Assembly: GCA_037178625.1 (NCBI GenBank)
Contig: CM074134.1
Coordinates: forward strand, 1,116,001 to 1,180,000
Direction: 5' to 3'
Source: Skeletonema tropicum
Lineage: Eukaryota; Bacillariophyta; Thalassiosirophyceae; Thalassiosirales; Thalassiosiraceae
DNA length: 64,000 bases
Below are positions 21,352 through 33,515 of the stretch, one piece after another. The position numbers and the translations under genes are program-made. The number at the start of each line of letters is the position of its first letter. The first letter of the stretch is position 1. The notes beneath the pieces are model-generated. The model was not told the origin of the DNA, made no database searches, and saw nothing but the letters and a program-made list of their open reading frames with translations.

Positions 21352-24300
21352 ATGAAGTGTGATACTGCGAACCGGATCACCAGCTTCGACGCCGAACTCG
21401 AACGAAAGACATCCATCGTTTTCGATTTGAGCGATGGTGCTATCATTCCTGCAAGTGGAGTCATGGACATGGACATGGACCGAAACCGAGGGCGACCATC
21501 TGAGACCTCTGACCAATGCAGCTCCATTCTGCACCGCCACGAGATAGCAGGCGACAAAGACGTAGACGCCAACCTATCTTTGGTTGAGCTCCGCAGCGAG
21601 AAGAATACTACCGTAACTTTCCACAACGAGACAACTGGTGACCCAGATTCCAATCCTAAACGCGAAAATATATATGCTCCGCGGCTGTCGATAGTGCACC
21701 GAAATGATAAGAATGACTCGGATTCAAACTTGTCATTCAAAGAGTTCCGCCGTAGTTTAGACGTATTGAAGCAGTCGCTGCATGGACCCATTGATGCAGA
21801 TTTTGAACTCGATTCTGATTCCGACTATGACAGTATATACTCCAGTGATGTGACTCCAGAATCATACAAAGAAGATGACGAAGGCAAAGGAGGAGGAGGA
21901 GAAGAAGAAGAAGAACTCCCAACAGAAGGCGACGATGAGCGTCCATCTTCTTATGCACTTTTGACCTCGATGAGATCAATGAAGTCCCTCGACCGAAAGA
22001 CAAGGATGCCTATGACTGTTGACAACAAAAGACGCAAGAAACTGAATTGGCTGAAATCATTCTACCGCCTTGATCCAAGATGGCAAATTTGTAACTTCTT
22101 CGATGACTTAGCCTACGAGGGAGTGGGAGGCATAGATGAAACAGGACGCATTCAGAGCAGCGGCTTGCACTTGCCCTTCATCATGAGAGCATTCAGCAGA
22201 GTGGGCGTCTTTAGTGTGTGGAGGCCAACCTCCGATGAGGCTATTCGTCGAATGATCACTGGTGAAGGGACGGGGAAAGGGATGGATATCAAGGGCAAAT
22301 CTGCTAAACGTGGCAAATGGAGCGGCTTTGTTCCCTTCCTGCAGATCCACAGCAATGAAGACAAGCTCAAGGTTGGATCACTGCGTGCTGAGGCGAGAGT
22401 GCGAGTATTCTATCCCAACAAGCTGTCAAGGGATAGAGCTTTGAAGTCCATATCGATGGTAAGAGACAATATGTTACAGACCACACAACGCTCAATGCGG
22501 TTCATCAACAAGGTAGAACAGAAGGAAGCTTTCATCCTTCAAGAGGAAATGCACAAGTCATCCCGAAATCTATCCCACTGTTCTCGCACAACGATGAAAT
22601 CGGCAATCGGAACTGCGCAGAAGAGATTGAGCTCGGTCCTTGACTACTCCAGGTTTGAAGAAGCTCTCTTGGCAAAACATCGTAATTTCATGATAGATGC
22701 TGATGTATTCATCATCGATGATTACGCAAGCAGTGCTCATGGTCATGAATGTTATGGCCTGGACATTCCTGAGAAGCTCTTTTGGGAGACATATGTATCT
22801 AAGGCAGACATATCACGTGAAGCCGGATCGGAATATGACACTGGCAGAGCTTCGATGCCCGAGTTCCAGGTAATGAATCTAGAGTCATTGAGGAAGGCGC
22901 CGAAAACTGGACCTCGACCTGTTCTCTGGCACGCAGGCTGTGGGAAGGTGGGAGACGAACCATCTGAGAATTTGAATCCATTGTGCCCATTTGGGTTGCT
23001 GATGGCGTACGAAGAAGGTGATGTAGATGGCGGTAAGGTGACTCCAGTGGTTAGCGACTTTGATTGCTTCTTGGTGGGTACTCGTAGGGTTGAATATCGC
23101 GATCCCATGGGAGAGCAAGAGCTGTCAATGCTCAAGTGGTGTGTGGATGAAATTGAGGGTGTGTTGGACAATAACACCAAAGACAAAGAAGGAAAAGGAG
23201 CATGTTGGACTCGTCAGTGGTTGGACGTAAAGAAGAAGTATGCATTTGATCCTCGGTTCCAGACTCCGATGCCAAAGATGGGTTATGCCGATCCTCGGAG
23301 TAGTGCCATGATGAAGGGTGCAGTGTATTCTTTGAGAGAGAACGGGGCTGTCCGACATGGTCCAGAGTGCTTCAATTACTCATTCCCTCAGCCATTAGAT
23401 GACAAGTTCCTCGTCATCTCTGATACGTTGCCAGGATTGGTGCCAGTGAGTATTGTACAAATCCACTATGATGTCATTGTTCTTTACTTTGACGTCAAAA
23501 CATATCTTTGTGTTCCAACCGCTTACACTTCGCTTTTGCTCTTGCTTCTGCGCCTACTTTGTGTCGACTTCAACCAATAGTGGAAATATGTCGATATCGA
23601 TGAGTTGAAGGAGATCCTGTCGGACAAAATTGATGAGGGGTTTGCCTTTCCTCTCAACCCCAAGTGGATATTGTGCGACGAAGGCTGGAAAGATCTGTAT
23701 GATAAGTTGCTTGCGAGTGAGGCGCCTAATGTTCAAGACGCCATGAATGTCTGGTATCCTGCTGACGTACGGGAACGTATTGCCACGATATCCTCGAAAC
23801 ATCCTGTTGGGTTTGGTCCAAGCGTTGCACATGAACACAATACTGAAGGCTTGGGTTTGAAGAGAATGAAACGTCGTAGTGCACTAGTGGATTATGAACT
23901 ATTCACGGCTGATATAGCCGAGCTAGAGCTAGAAAGGTACAAAGATGCAAAGAATGGTATTGGGAAGCTTCGTACAGCCCTCTTGAAGACAAAGAAGCCC
24001 AACATGAAGGCAAGGAAACGTAGCTTCTTTTCGAATGTGCTGCTGATGAATCATATTGGCAAAGAAGCTGATGCTCAGAAAAAGTGCAAGAAGTCTGAGC
24101 TTCGCAACACAACATTAAGGCGGAGAAGCAGTGTCGATAGTCAAACTACCACATCGTCGACTCTAATTGCTTCTGTAGCTAACAATGCTCAGGACGATGC
24201 TCAAAATAAGTGCACTGAAGTAGTAACAGAAGACAATGGAAATGGGGAGTTTGAAAGCAAGAATCCACTCAACATATTGAGGCGGAGAAGGAGAAGCAGT

Positions 24301-24474
24301 GTCGATAGTCAATCTGTGATATCATTAATTGCAAGTTTTAATAGCGAAAGCTCGGCGTCTTCTGAAGTCGATGGAACAGTCAATAAGGATGGTCGACCAT
24401 TGCGTCGAAGAAGTGTCACCAACTATATACGCAAGCGCCTATCAAGTAAGATGCACAGGCGCCGCTCAGCGTAA
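21352..24474 (+). CDS. Unknown large protein, copy 2 of the duplicated pair
   Basis: Exons 21352-23445 and 23581-24474; 995 aa. It has a longer N-terminus than copy 1 (GVMDMDMDRNRGRP region) that aligns only from PKRENIYAPRLSIVHRND, KEFRRSL. The core, including the 135 bp intron, is the same as copy 1 over 1.85 kb at a constant offset of 11,623. The C-terminal tail has diverged again, keeping repeated RRRSSVDSQ motifs and a basic end. It converges on the helicase gene with only 8 bp between stop codons. Function unknown, as for copy 1. The N-terminal coding region is intact here, so this may be the better guide to the family. Confidence 0.75.
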
Positions 24475-24482
24475 AATATTCC

Positions 24483-26543
24483 TTAGTTTTTCGTCTGTGT
24501 GTCCTTTGATTTCTTCTTTTTTCCATTTTCGACAAAGTGTTTCTTCCTTCGCTGCTTCTTTTTGTCAAACGAAGGCGTCGTATCGATGTCGCTACGTTTC
24601 GGAGGGAGAGCATTCTTGCGCTTTCTCTTCCTTCCACCTCCGCTTTCTGATCCAACTAGTCCTGATTGTCGCTTTATTGTGAGCATCCACTCTGGTATCA
24701 TGCAGCCAGATAGCTTCATCACGTTTGCAATAGTTCTCAGCCCATCGAAGTCAGCCTCTGTAAAGAATGTAATAGCTCGACCTTTTCGTCCAGCTCGACC
24801 TGTCCTTCCAATTCTATGAACATAGGTCACTCCATCCATGGGTAAGTCATAGTTGATCACCAAGTTCACTGCCTTGAAATCAACTCCTCGTGCAACCAGA
24901 TCAGTGCAAATCAGTACCCAAGTATCTCCCTTGCGGAACTTGGCAACACTTGCCTCTCGTGCACTAGGCGATCGCCCAGCATGAATCACATCAACTCGAA
25001 TCCCGTCGTAAAGTAGCTCACCAAACAATGCCTGAGCACGCTCCTTACTCTGCATAAAGATGAGAACCGGGGGTGTGATACCCTCGGCGACAAGCTGACG
25101 GATCGCAAGTAATTTTCCCTCCTCTCTGCCTACAAACTTCAACTCTTGTTTGATATGCTCGCTTGCACCTCCCGCTGCTGAGTTGCCGCCAGTACCAGCG
25201 TTGATCCCAGTGGTAATATCAATTGGTGAGCGAAGGATTGACTCGGATAAGTGACGAACTGAAGGTCCTAGTGTGGCACTGAACAAGGCACGAGTAGCCG
25301 AGTTGGGTAGATGGCTAAGGATAGAATCAATTTGTTGCAAAAATGTTCGTGATTGAGATGAGCCAGACTGCGATGGCTGTTCTTCGTCTTCTTCACTTTC
25401 ACTATCTTTATCACCACTGTCTGATTCCTCCTTTGTATTCTTCAATTTAACCTTACCATCAGATGCATCCAACAATCGATCTGCCTCATCCAACACAATC
25501 AATCTCAGCCCTCTCAATTTCATTCCCCTTTCCAAACACTCCACCAATCGCAATGGAGTCGCCACCAAACAATCCAATCCACTCTTCCCACCAAGTTGAT
25601 TGGATATGGCCAAGCCAGTGTTTGATTTGGACAACAGTGCTGCATGGAACTTGAATGGCATGTTGGAAGAGAGGCGTTGAACTTCACGGTGTAGCTGTGA
25701 TGATAGTTCACGTGATGGTGCTAGGAGGATTGTACGGACATGCCCCTGTAGATTTTCAACCTGATTCTTCTTGTTGTTCTTCTTCTTCTTTTGTTGTTGT
25801 TTGTTCTTCTTCTTGCCCCTTTGTTTCCCATTGGATTGTTTGTCATCTTCCTCATCTTTCGCCTGATTTCCATAGTAAACTTCTTCGGGACACTTGCTTA
25901 TCATCAAAGCGGGCAACACAAATGCACCAGATTTTCCACTCCCCGTTGGAGCACATCCCATCACATCTCTACGGTCCATGAGGGAAGGGAGAGCTTGCAT
26001 TTGAATAGGTGTGGGTTCCATCCATCTTCCTTGTTCAATGTTGTTAAGTATGGTTTGATGTAGTTGATCAAAGAGGTTCTGATTATTTTTGTTCGAACCA
26101 CCTCCTCCCTGAATGCTACTACTGCTCCACCATTGAGGACATTTCCACTCCTTAAAGCTTGAAATGGGATCAGGTATTACCTCAATCTCATGTTTGTTAT
26201 CACTGGACAATCGAATGCCCATGCGACGACGAAATGCATTGATTTCCTCTTGGTGTATTTGAGCTAGTTTCTGTGCCGAGTGTTGCTTCTTTGGTCGTTT
26301 CTTCTTGGTATTTTTGCTGTTGTTGTGCTCGTCATCGCTGCTGTTATAACTGCTGGTGTCACTTTCATTATCGCTATCAGCAGCAGCAGTAGTAGTACGT
26401 TGACCTGATGCCTTTTTGATTTGTTTCATGACATGTGATGCTGATTTTGGTTTTTGTGTGGCCATCGTAGTGGTCGTCTGCTTCTTGCGCTTGGATTTGT
26501 CAATCCGTGCTGACGACGATAGCATGTTGAAGAGGTCGTCCAT
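24483..26543 (-). CDS. ROK1: DEAD-box RNA helicase, ROK1/DDX52 family
   Basis: Start chosen at ATG 26543 (MDDLFNMLSSSARID, the typical ROK1-like beginning); an in-frame ATG at 26660 would add 39 unlikely residues. About 686 aa, no intron. The Q-motif region WMEPTPIQMQALP is followed by motif I APTGSGKS, Ia PSRELSSQ, motif II LDEADRLLD, motif III SAT and motif VI HRIGRTGRAGRKG, then FFTEADFDGLRTIANVMKLSG, characteristic of DDX52/Rok1. In yeast Rok1 acts in 18S rRNA processing and small-subunit assembly, so a nucleolar role is likely. An acidic/KEESDSGDKDSES insert and lysine-rich stretches are low-complexity additions. It is divergent from the Obg gene across about 296 bp. Confidence 0.9.
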   Translation of the reverse strand: MDDLFNMLSSSARIDKSKRKKQTTTTMATQKPKSASHVMKQIKKASGQRTTTAAADSDNESDTSSYNSSDDEHNNSKNTKKKRPKKQHSAQKLAQIHQEEINAFRRRMGIRLSSDNKHEIEVIPDPISSFKEWKCPQWWSSSSIQGGGGSNKNNQNLFDQLHQTILNNIEQGRWMEPTPIQMQALPSLMDRRDVMGCAPTGSGKSGAFVLPALMISKCPEEVYYGNQAKDEEDDKQSNGKQRGKKKNKQQQKKKKNNKKNQVENLQGHVRTILLAPSRELSSQLHREVQRLSSNMPFKFHAALLSKSNTGLAISNQLGGKSGLDCLVATPLRLVECLERGMKLRGLRLIVLDEADRLLDASDGKVKLKNTKEESDSGDKDSESEEDEEQPSQSGSSQSRTFLQQIDSILSHLPNSATRALFSATLGPSVRHLSESILRSPIDITTGINAGTGGNSAAGGASEHIKQELKFVGREEGKLLAIRQLVAEGITPPVLIFMQSKERAQALFGELLYDGIRVDVIHAGRSPSAREASVAKFRKGDTWVLICTDLVARGVDFKAVNLVINYDLPMDGVTYVHRIGRTGRAGRKGRAITFFTEADFDGLRTIANVMKLSGCMIPEWMLTIKRQSGLVGSESGGGRKRKRKNALPPKRSDIDTTPSFDKKKQRRKKHFVENGKKKKSKDTQTKN

Positions 26544-26839
26544 TTTGGTAGCTCTCGAGTTGTTTAGTGGGGATGTCGTTGCGTGGTCGTTGCTTTGGCA
26601 GGTGTGGCTCTCATTGTGGCTACGAAGTATGGCAACAAGGATCGCGGCGCAACCAATCAATTCATTTCTTGGTCAGAGGGCGTCGATTCTTTGTAGTAAT
26701 TCCACCGTATGTGAATGTATCGCCCCATCACTTTCAACTTTCAAAGAATTTTTGGAAAGACGAAAGACCATCACGACGATGAGGCGAGACTGACGCACAT
26801 ATACTATAGGAAAGCACCCATACCTCAGCTAATAACACC

Positions 26840-28780
26840 ATGATCCAGAGACAGCAGTTAATATCGCTAGCAGTGGCTTTACTGGTAGTAGCCACCATAG
26901 TATCGTCAACCGATGCCTTTCAAACAGCCGCTACAAAAGCGTTCACATCTCATTATGCACCTCCAAAAGACTTCACTTCAAACCGAATACTAATAATACG
27001 CAGCAATAATTCACAACTCTACGTGTCTGCCGATATCGACATTGACACAATCAAAGCAGACAAAGCTCGCGCCAAAGCCATTGCACAAAGGAATGCCCAA
27101 CTGCCCAAAACAACATCCACTAACAATAACAATAATAATGAACAACAGCAACAATCCCAACGTCAACAACAATCCAACTCCAACGACAAGGAATGGAAAT
27201 TCTTCGACACGGCACGAGTTCACGTCACAGCCGGCTCAGGTGGCAATGGCTGTGTCGCCTTCCGCCGAGAAAAGGGTGAGGCCATGGGTGGACCCAACGG
27301 AGGCCGCGGAGGACGTGGTGGTACCATCTACTTCATCGCGGATGATTCGCTCAACACTCTTGCCGGACTGCGGAATAAAATCCACGTCAAGGCTCGACCG
27401 GGGAAGAATGGCATTGGGAAGAATAAGGATGGGCAGCATGGGAAGGATATTTATGTGAGAGTTCCCTGTGGGACGATTGTACGGGAGTTGCATACGGAAA
27501 GGGTGGCGGGGGAGTTACGTACCCATGGGGAGACATTGGTGGTGGCACGGGGTGGGAGAGGAGGGCGGGGGAATGCCGCGTTCATGACGCATCGACGGAC
27601 GGCACCCAAATTTTGTGAACATGGTGAACCTGGTGCAGAGCGGTGGTTGAGTGTGGAATTACGTTTGGTGGCGGATGTTGGATTTTTGGGTATGCCGAAT
27701 GCGGGCAAGTCGACCCTGTTGAGTAGTGCGTCAGCTGCCAAACCCAAGATTGCGAATTATCCATTCACGACGATTGTGCCGAATTTGGGAGTGTGTGATT
27801 TGGGTGAGGAGAGTTCTGGATTGGTACTGTGTGATATTCCCGGTCTTATTGAGGGTGCTGCACAAGGGACTGGACTTGGATTTTCATTCTTGCGACATGT
27901 GCAGCGGTGTAAGGTATTGTTGCATGTGGTTGATGGAACTAGTGAAGACCCTGTTGGTGATTTCAACATTTTGAATAAAGAGTTGGCCATGTATGATGAC
28001 AAGTTGGGAAAGAAGCCGCAGGTTGTGGTATTGAATAAATGTGATGTTAGCGAAGTCAAAGAACAGCAAGATGAGTTGGTAGATAGGTTGCGTCTTGCTG
28101 CTGGACATTCACGAGTAATGACTATTTCTGCAGCAACTACAGAGAATGTGCAAGAGTTGATGGCACGATTAAAGAAGTTTGTTGAGGCAGAAAAGAAGAA
28201 GGCTATTGAAGAAGATTTATTTGATGATGATGTCCTTGTTGCAGAGGTAGATTTTAGCAAGGCTGCACTGGATAGTGACAGTGATGACTTTGAAATCATC
28301 TCTGACCCAGCTTATCCAGGACAATGGCGTGTGAAGGGTGAATATATCGAACAAATAGCAAAGATGACTCACTGGGAGTATCCAGAAGCAGTGGAGAGGT
28401 TTGGACGTCAGCTCAAGGCTCTTGGTATCGAAGATGAATTACAGGCTCGTGGAGCTTTCGACGGCGATTTGGTCATGATTGATGAATATGACTTTGACTT
28501 CAATCCAGGACTAACTAATCCTTATATTCCGCAAGAGTTATTGGAGAAGGATGCTGCTTATGAAGAGAAGGAGAACAAGGAGCATATGAGAGCAATGTTG
28601 TTGAGCAATGATGATGAAGATGAAGAAGAAGAGTGGAGGCCGTTCAGCAAGGGAGGTTACATGGATATAGATAAGGATGAAATCGTAGAGTTTAATGATG
28701 ATGGGGATTGGGACTTGCTCGAGGATGACTTTGATCTGTCACCAGAGATGTTAGATGGTGATGAATTTTGGACATCTTAA
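26840..28780 (+). CDS. Plastid-targeted Obg GTPase (ObgC-like)
   Basis: 646 aa. The signal peptide ends SSTDAFQTAATKAF, fitting plastid import. A Q/N-rich linker is followed by the glycine-rich Obg fold (DTARVHVTAGSGGNGCVAFR, GGRGGRGG, RGGRGGRGNAAF), then the G domain with G1 GMPNAGKST, G2 around NYPFTTIVPNLG, G3 CDIPGLIEGA, G4 NKCD and G5 SAA. A C-terminal OCT-like domain follows (VKGEYIEQIAKMTHWEYPEAVERFGRQLKALGIEDEL), then an acidic tail. Bacterial Obg and chloroplast ObgC/CPSAR1 act in large-subunit assembly and plastid biogenesis, so the same role is expected. The acidic C-terminal extension of about 70 residues is unusual. Confidence 0.9.
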   Translation: MIQRQQLISLAVALLVVATIVSSTDAFQTAATKAFTSHYAPPKDFTSNRILIIRSNNSQLYVSADIDIDTIKADKARAKAIAQRNAQLPKTTSTNNNNNNEQQQQSQRQQQSNSNDKEWKFFDTARVHVTAGSGGNGCVAFRREKGEAMGGPNGGRGGRGGTIYFIADDSLNTLAGLRNKIHVKARPGKNGIGKNKDGQHGKDIYVRVPCGTIVRELHTERVAGELRTHGETLVVARGGRGGRGNAAFMTHRRTAPKFCEHGEPGAERWLSVELRLVADVGFLGMPNAGKSTLLSSASAAKPKIANYPFTTIVPNLGVCDLGEESSGLVLCDIPGLIEGAAQGTGLGFSFLRHVQRCKVLLHVVDGTSEDPVGDFNILNKELAMYDDKLGKKPQVVVLNKCDVSEVKEQQDELVDRLRLAAGHSRVMTISAATTENVQELMARLKKFVEAEKKKAIEEDLFDDDVLVAEVDFSKAALDSDSDDFEIISDPAYPGQWRVKGEYIEQIAKMTHWEYPEAVERFGRQLKALGIEDELQARGAFDGDLVMIDEYDFDFNPGLTNPYIPQELLEKDAAYEEKENKEHMRAMLLSNDDEDEEEEWRPFSKGGYMDIDKDEIVEFNDDGDWDLLEDDFDLSPEMLDGDEFWTS

Positions 28781-29016
28781 CTGATACTAATTCATGTAGA
28801 GTTTCGCTTGATGTGGTGAAAGTAGAGCAAAATATCAACTGACAAATGCTTCTATGAGAAAAACGGCACGATTCAAAACAATTCAATCAGCACTAAGAAA
28901 CCGTGCCTAGCACACTAGTGTATCGAACTACTGGGTAATTTATCGATTACATAGTAGACGAAAGTTTAATACTTCTTACTACTTCGAATACATCTCTCAC
29001 CCCCACTTTAACAACT

Positions 29017-32000
29017 ACGTCGTCACTACGCGTATGAGCCGCTTCTAGTGGCCCATTACAGTCGGCGGCGATACTGAACAAGCTCATTGGCAGTACTCAG
29101 GTGGTCAGCGTTCGTAGAAGCGATGCTACAGTCTCGTAGCTGATCAGAGAAATCCAGTATGGGCTGGCCCAGCAACAGCACATTCCACCAAATCGTATCC
29201 ATCGTCGTCAATACGCGCATGAGCCGCTTCTAGTGGCCCATTACAGTCGGCGGCGATACGTTAGAAGCATATTAGACCTGCTCAGGTGGTCAGCGTTCGT
29301 AGAAACGAAGCTACAGTCTCGTAGGTGCTACAAGAGGTCCAGTGTGGGATGGCCCAGCAGCACCACATTCCACCAAATCGTATCCATCGTCGTCACTACG
29401 CGTATGAGCCGCATCTAGTGGCCCATTACAGTCGGCGGCCATACTAAAAAAACACATCAACACTGCTCAGGTGATCAGCGTTCGAAGAAGCGATGCTACA
29501 CTCTTGAAAGTGCTACGAGAGGTCCAGTGTGGGCTTGCCAGCTGCACCACATTCCATTGAATCGTATCCATCGTCGTCACTACGCGTATGAGCCGCTTCT
29601 AGTGGCCCATTACAGTCGGCGGCGATACGGTAGAAGCACATTGGACCTGCTCAGGTGGTCAGCGTTCGTAGAAGCGATGCTACAGTCTCGTAGGTGCTAT
29701 GAGAGGTCCAGTGTGGGATGGCCCAGCAGCAGCACATTCCATTGAATCGTATCCATCGTCGTCACTACGCGTATGAGCCGCTTCTAGTGGCCCATTACAG
29801 TTGGCGGCGATACGTTAGAAGCACATTGGACCTGCTCAGGTGGTCAGCGTTCGTAGAAGCGATGCTACAGTCTCGTAGGTGCTACGAGAAGTCCAGTGTG
29901 GGATGGCCCAGCAGCAGCACATTCCATTGAATCGTATCTATCGTCGTCACTATGCGTATGAGCCGCTTCTAGTGGCCCATTACAGTCGATGACGATACGC
30001 GGCAAGCTCATTTGCGGTGCTCAGGTGGTCAGTTTTCGAAGAAGCGATGCTGCTACGATTTAGCTGCTTTGAGAGGGCCTATTTGGGCTGACCGGCTGAA
30101 CCTAATTGAACTTAATCGTACCTATCATTGTCAGTATGCGCTTGAGGCACTTGTGGTGGCTCATTAAAGTCGGCGGTGATACTAAACAAGCTCATTTACA
30201 CTGTTTAGGTGATCAGCGTTCGTAGAAGCGGTGCTATTACGATGTAGCTCATGTGTGATGTCCAATTTGGGCTGGCCCAGCAGCACCACATTCCACCAAA
30301 TCGTGTCCATTGTCGTTAATACGCGTATGAGCCGCTTCTAGTGGCCCATTACAGTCGGCGGCGATACGTTAGAAGCACATTGGACCTGCTCAGGTGGTCA
30401 GCGTTCGTAGAAGCGATGCTACAGTCTTGAAAGTGCTACGAGAGGTCCAGTGTGGGATGGCCCAGCAGCAGCACATTCCATTGAATCGTATCTATCGTCG
30501 TCACTACGCGTATGAGCCGCTTCTAGTGGCCCATTACAGTCGGCGGCGATATGTTAGAAGCACATTGGACCTGCTCAGGTGGTCAGTGTTCGAAGAAGCG
30601 ATGCTGTTACGATTTAGCTGCTTTGAGAGGGCCTATTTGGGCTGACCGGCTGAACCTAATTGAACTTAATCGTACCTATCTTTGTCAGTATGCGCTTGAG
30701 GCACTTGTGGTGGCTCATTACAGTCGGCGGTGATACTAAACAAGCTCATTTACACTGTTTAGGTGATCAGCGTTCGTAGAAGCGGTGCTACTACGATGTA
30801 GCTCATGTGTGATGTCCAATTTGGGCTGGCCCAGCAGCACCTCATTCCACCAAATCGTATCCATCGTCGTCACTACGCGTATGAGCCGCTTCTAGTGGCC
30901 CATTACAGTCGGCGGCGATACGTTAGAAGCACATTGGACCTGCTCAGGTGGTCAGCGTTCGTAGAAGCGATGCTACAGTCTCGTAGGTGCTATGAGAGGT
31001 CCAGTGTGGGATGGCCCAGCAGCAGCACATTCCATTGAATCGTATCCATCGTCGTCACTACGCGTATGAGCCGCTTCTAGTGGCCCATTACAGTTGGCGG
31101 CGATACGTTAGAAGCACATTGGACCTGCTCAGGTGGTCAGCGTTCGTAGAAGCGATGCTACAGTCTCGTAGGTGCTACGAGAGGTCCAGTGTGGGCTTGC
31201 CAGCTGCACCACATTCCATTGAATCGTATCTATCGTCGTCACTATGCGTATGAGCCGCTTCTAGTGGCCCATTACAGTCGGCGGCGATATGTTAGAAGCA
31301 CATTGGACCTGCTCAGGTGGTCAGCGTTCGAAGAAGCGATGCTGTTACGATTTAGCTGCTTTGAGAGGGCCTATTTGGGCTGACCGGCTGAACCTAATTG
31401 AACTTAATCGTACCTATCTTTGTCAGTATGCGCTTGAGGCACTTGTGGTGGCTCATTACAGTCGGCGGTGATACTAAACAAGCTCATTTACACTGTTTAG
31501 GTGATCAGCGTTCGTAGAAGCGGTGCTACTACGATGTAGCTCATGTGTGATGTCCAATTTGGGCTGGCCCAGCAGCACCACATTCCACCAAATCGTATCC
31601 ATCGTCGTCACTACGCGTATGAGCCGCTTCTAGTGGCCCATTACAGTCGGCGGCGATACGTTAGAAGCACATTGGACCTGCTCAGGTGGTCAGCGTTCGT
31701 AGAAGCGATGCTACAGTCTCGTAGGTGCTATGAGAGGTCCAGTGTGGGATGGCCCAGCAGCAGCACATTCCACCAAATCGTATCCATCGTCGTCACTACG
31801 CGTATGAGCCGCTTCTAGTGGCCCATTACAGTTGGCGGCGATACGTTAGAAGCACATTGGACCTGCTCAGGTGGTCAGCGTTCGTAGAAGCGATGCTACA
31901 GTCTCGTAGGTGCTACGAGAGGTCCAGTGTGGGCTTGCCAGCTGCACCACATTCCATTGAATCGTATCTATCGTCGTCACTATGCGTATGAGCCGCTTCT

Positions 32001-33515
32001 AGTGGCCCATTACAGTCGGCGGCGATATGTTAGAAGCACATTGGACCTGCTCAGGTGGTCAGCGTTCGAAGAAGCGATGCTGTTACGATTTAGCTGCTTT
32101 GAGAGGGCCTATTTGGGCTGACCGGCTGAACCTAATTGAACTTAATCGTACCTATCTTTGTCAGTATGCGCTTGAGGCACTTGTGGTGGCTCATTAAAGT
32201 CGGCGGTGATACTAAACAAGCTCATTTACACTGTTTAGGTGATCAGCGTTCGTAGAAGCGGTGCTACTACGATGTAGCTCATGTGTGATGTCCAATTTGG
32301 GCTGGCCCAGCAGCACCACATTCCACCAAATCGTATCCATCGTCGTCACTACGCGTATGAGCCGCTTCTAGTGGCCCATTACAGTCGGCGGCGATACGTT
32401 AGAAGCACATTGGACCTGCTCAGGTGGTCAGCGTTCGTAGAAGCGATGCTACAGTCTCGTAGGTGCTATGAGAGGTCCAGTGTGGGATGGCCCAGCAGCA
32501 GCACATTCCATTGAATCGTATCCATCGTCGTCACTACGCGTATGAGCCGCTTCTAGTGGCCCATTACAGTTGGCGGCGATACGTTAGAAGCACATTGGAC
32601 CTGCTCAGGTGGTCAGCGTTCGTAGAAGCGATGCTACAGTCTCGTAGGTGCTACGAGAGGTCCAGTGTGGGCTTGCCAGCTGCACCACATTCCATTGAAT
32701 CGTATCTATCGTCGTCACTATGCGTATGAGCCGCTTCTAGTGGCCCATTACAGTCGGCGGCGATATGTTAGAAGCACATTGGACCTGCTCAGGTGGTCAG
32801 CGTTCGAAGAAGCGATGCTGTTACGATTTAGCTGCTTTGAGAGGGCCTATTTGGGCTGACCGGCTGAACCTAATTGAACTTAATCGTACCTATCTTTGTC
32901 AGTATGCGCTTGAGGCACTTGTGGTGGCTCATTACAGTCGGCGGTGATACTAAACAAGCTCATTTACACTGTTTAGGTGATCAGCGTTCGTAGAAGCGGT
33001 GCTACTACGATGTAGCTCATGTGTGATGTCCAATTTGGGCTGGCCCAGCAGCACCACATTCCACCAAATCGTGTCCATTGTCGTTAATACGTGTATGAGC
33101 CGCTTCTAGTGGCCCATTACAGTCGGCGGTGATACGTTAGAAGCACATTGCACCTGCTCAGGTGGTCAGCGTTCGTAGAAGCGATGCTACAGTCTTGAAA
33201 GTGCTTCGAGAGGTCCAGTGTGGGATGGCCCAGCAGCACCACATTCCATTAAATCGTATCTATCGTCGTCACTACGCGTATGAGCCGCTTCAAGTGCCCC
33301 ATTACAGTCGGCGGCTATACGCGGCAAGCTCATTTGCTTTGCTCAGGTGGCCAGCGTTTGAAGAAGCGATGCTGCTACGATTTAGCTGCTTTGAGAGGGC
33401 CTATGTATTTGGGCTGACCGGCTGAACCTAATTGAACTTAATCATACCTTTCTTTGTCAGTATGCGCTTGAGGCACTTGTGGTGGCCCATTGCAGTCGGC
33501 GGTGATACTAAACAA
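29017..33515. repeat. Satellite array: ~184 bp monomers in 738 bp higher-order repeats
   Basis: About 24 head-to-tail monomers share the block TATGAGCCGCTTCTAGTGGC, CCATTACAGTCGGCGGCGATA and CAGCGTTCGTAGAAGCGATGC. Four monomer types recur in fixed order so that identical features repeat at exactly 738 bp (for example the ATGTGTGATGTCCAATTTGG type near 30805, 31543 and 32281). Three complete tetramers lie at about 30.8-33.0 kb and are nearly identical to each other. The flanking monomers are more diverged. Short ORFs in the array change frame with the 184/185 bp period and are not credible genes. Confidence 0.9.

Noticed and set aside
29233..33425. Many 60-90 residue ORFs sharing RRHYAYEPLLVAHYS
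   Set aside because: They follow the satellite monomer, change frame with its 184/185 bp period and lack start or length conservation.
29017..33515. CRISPR-like array
   Set aside because: Units are about 184 bp, contiguous and without unique spacers, in a eukaryotic nuclear context.
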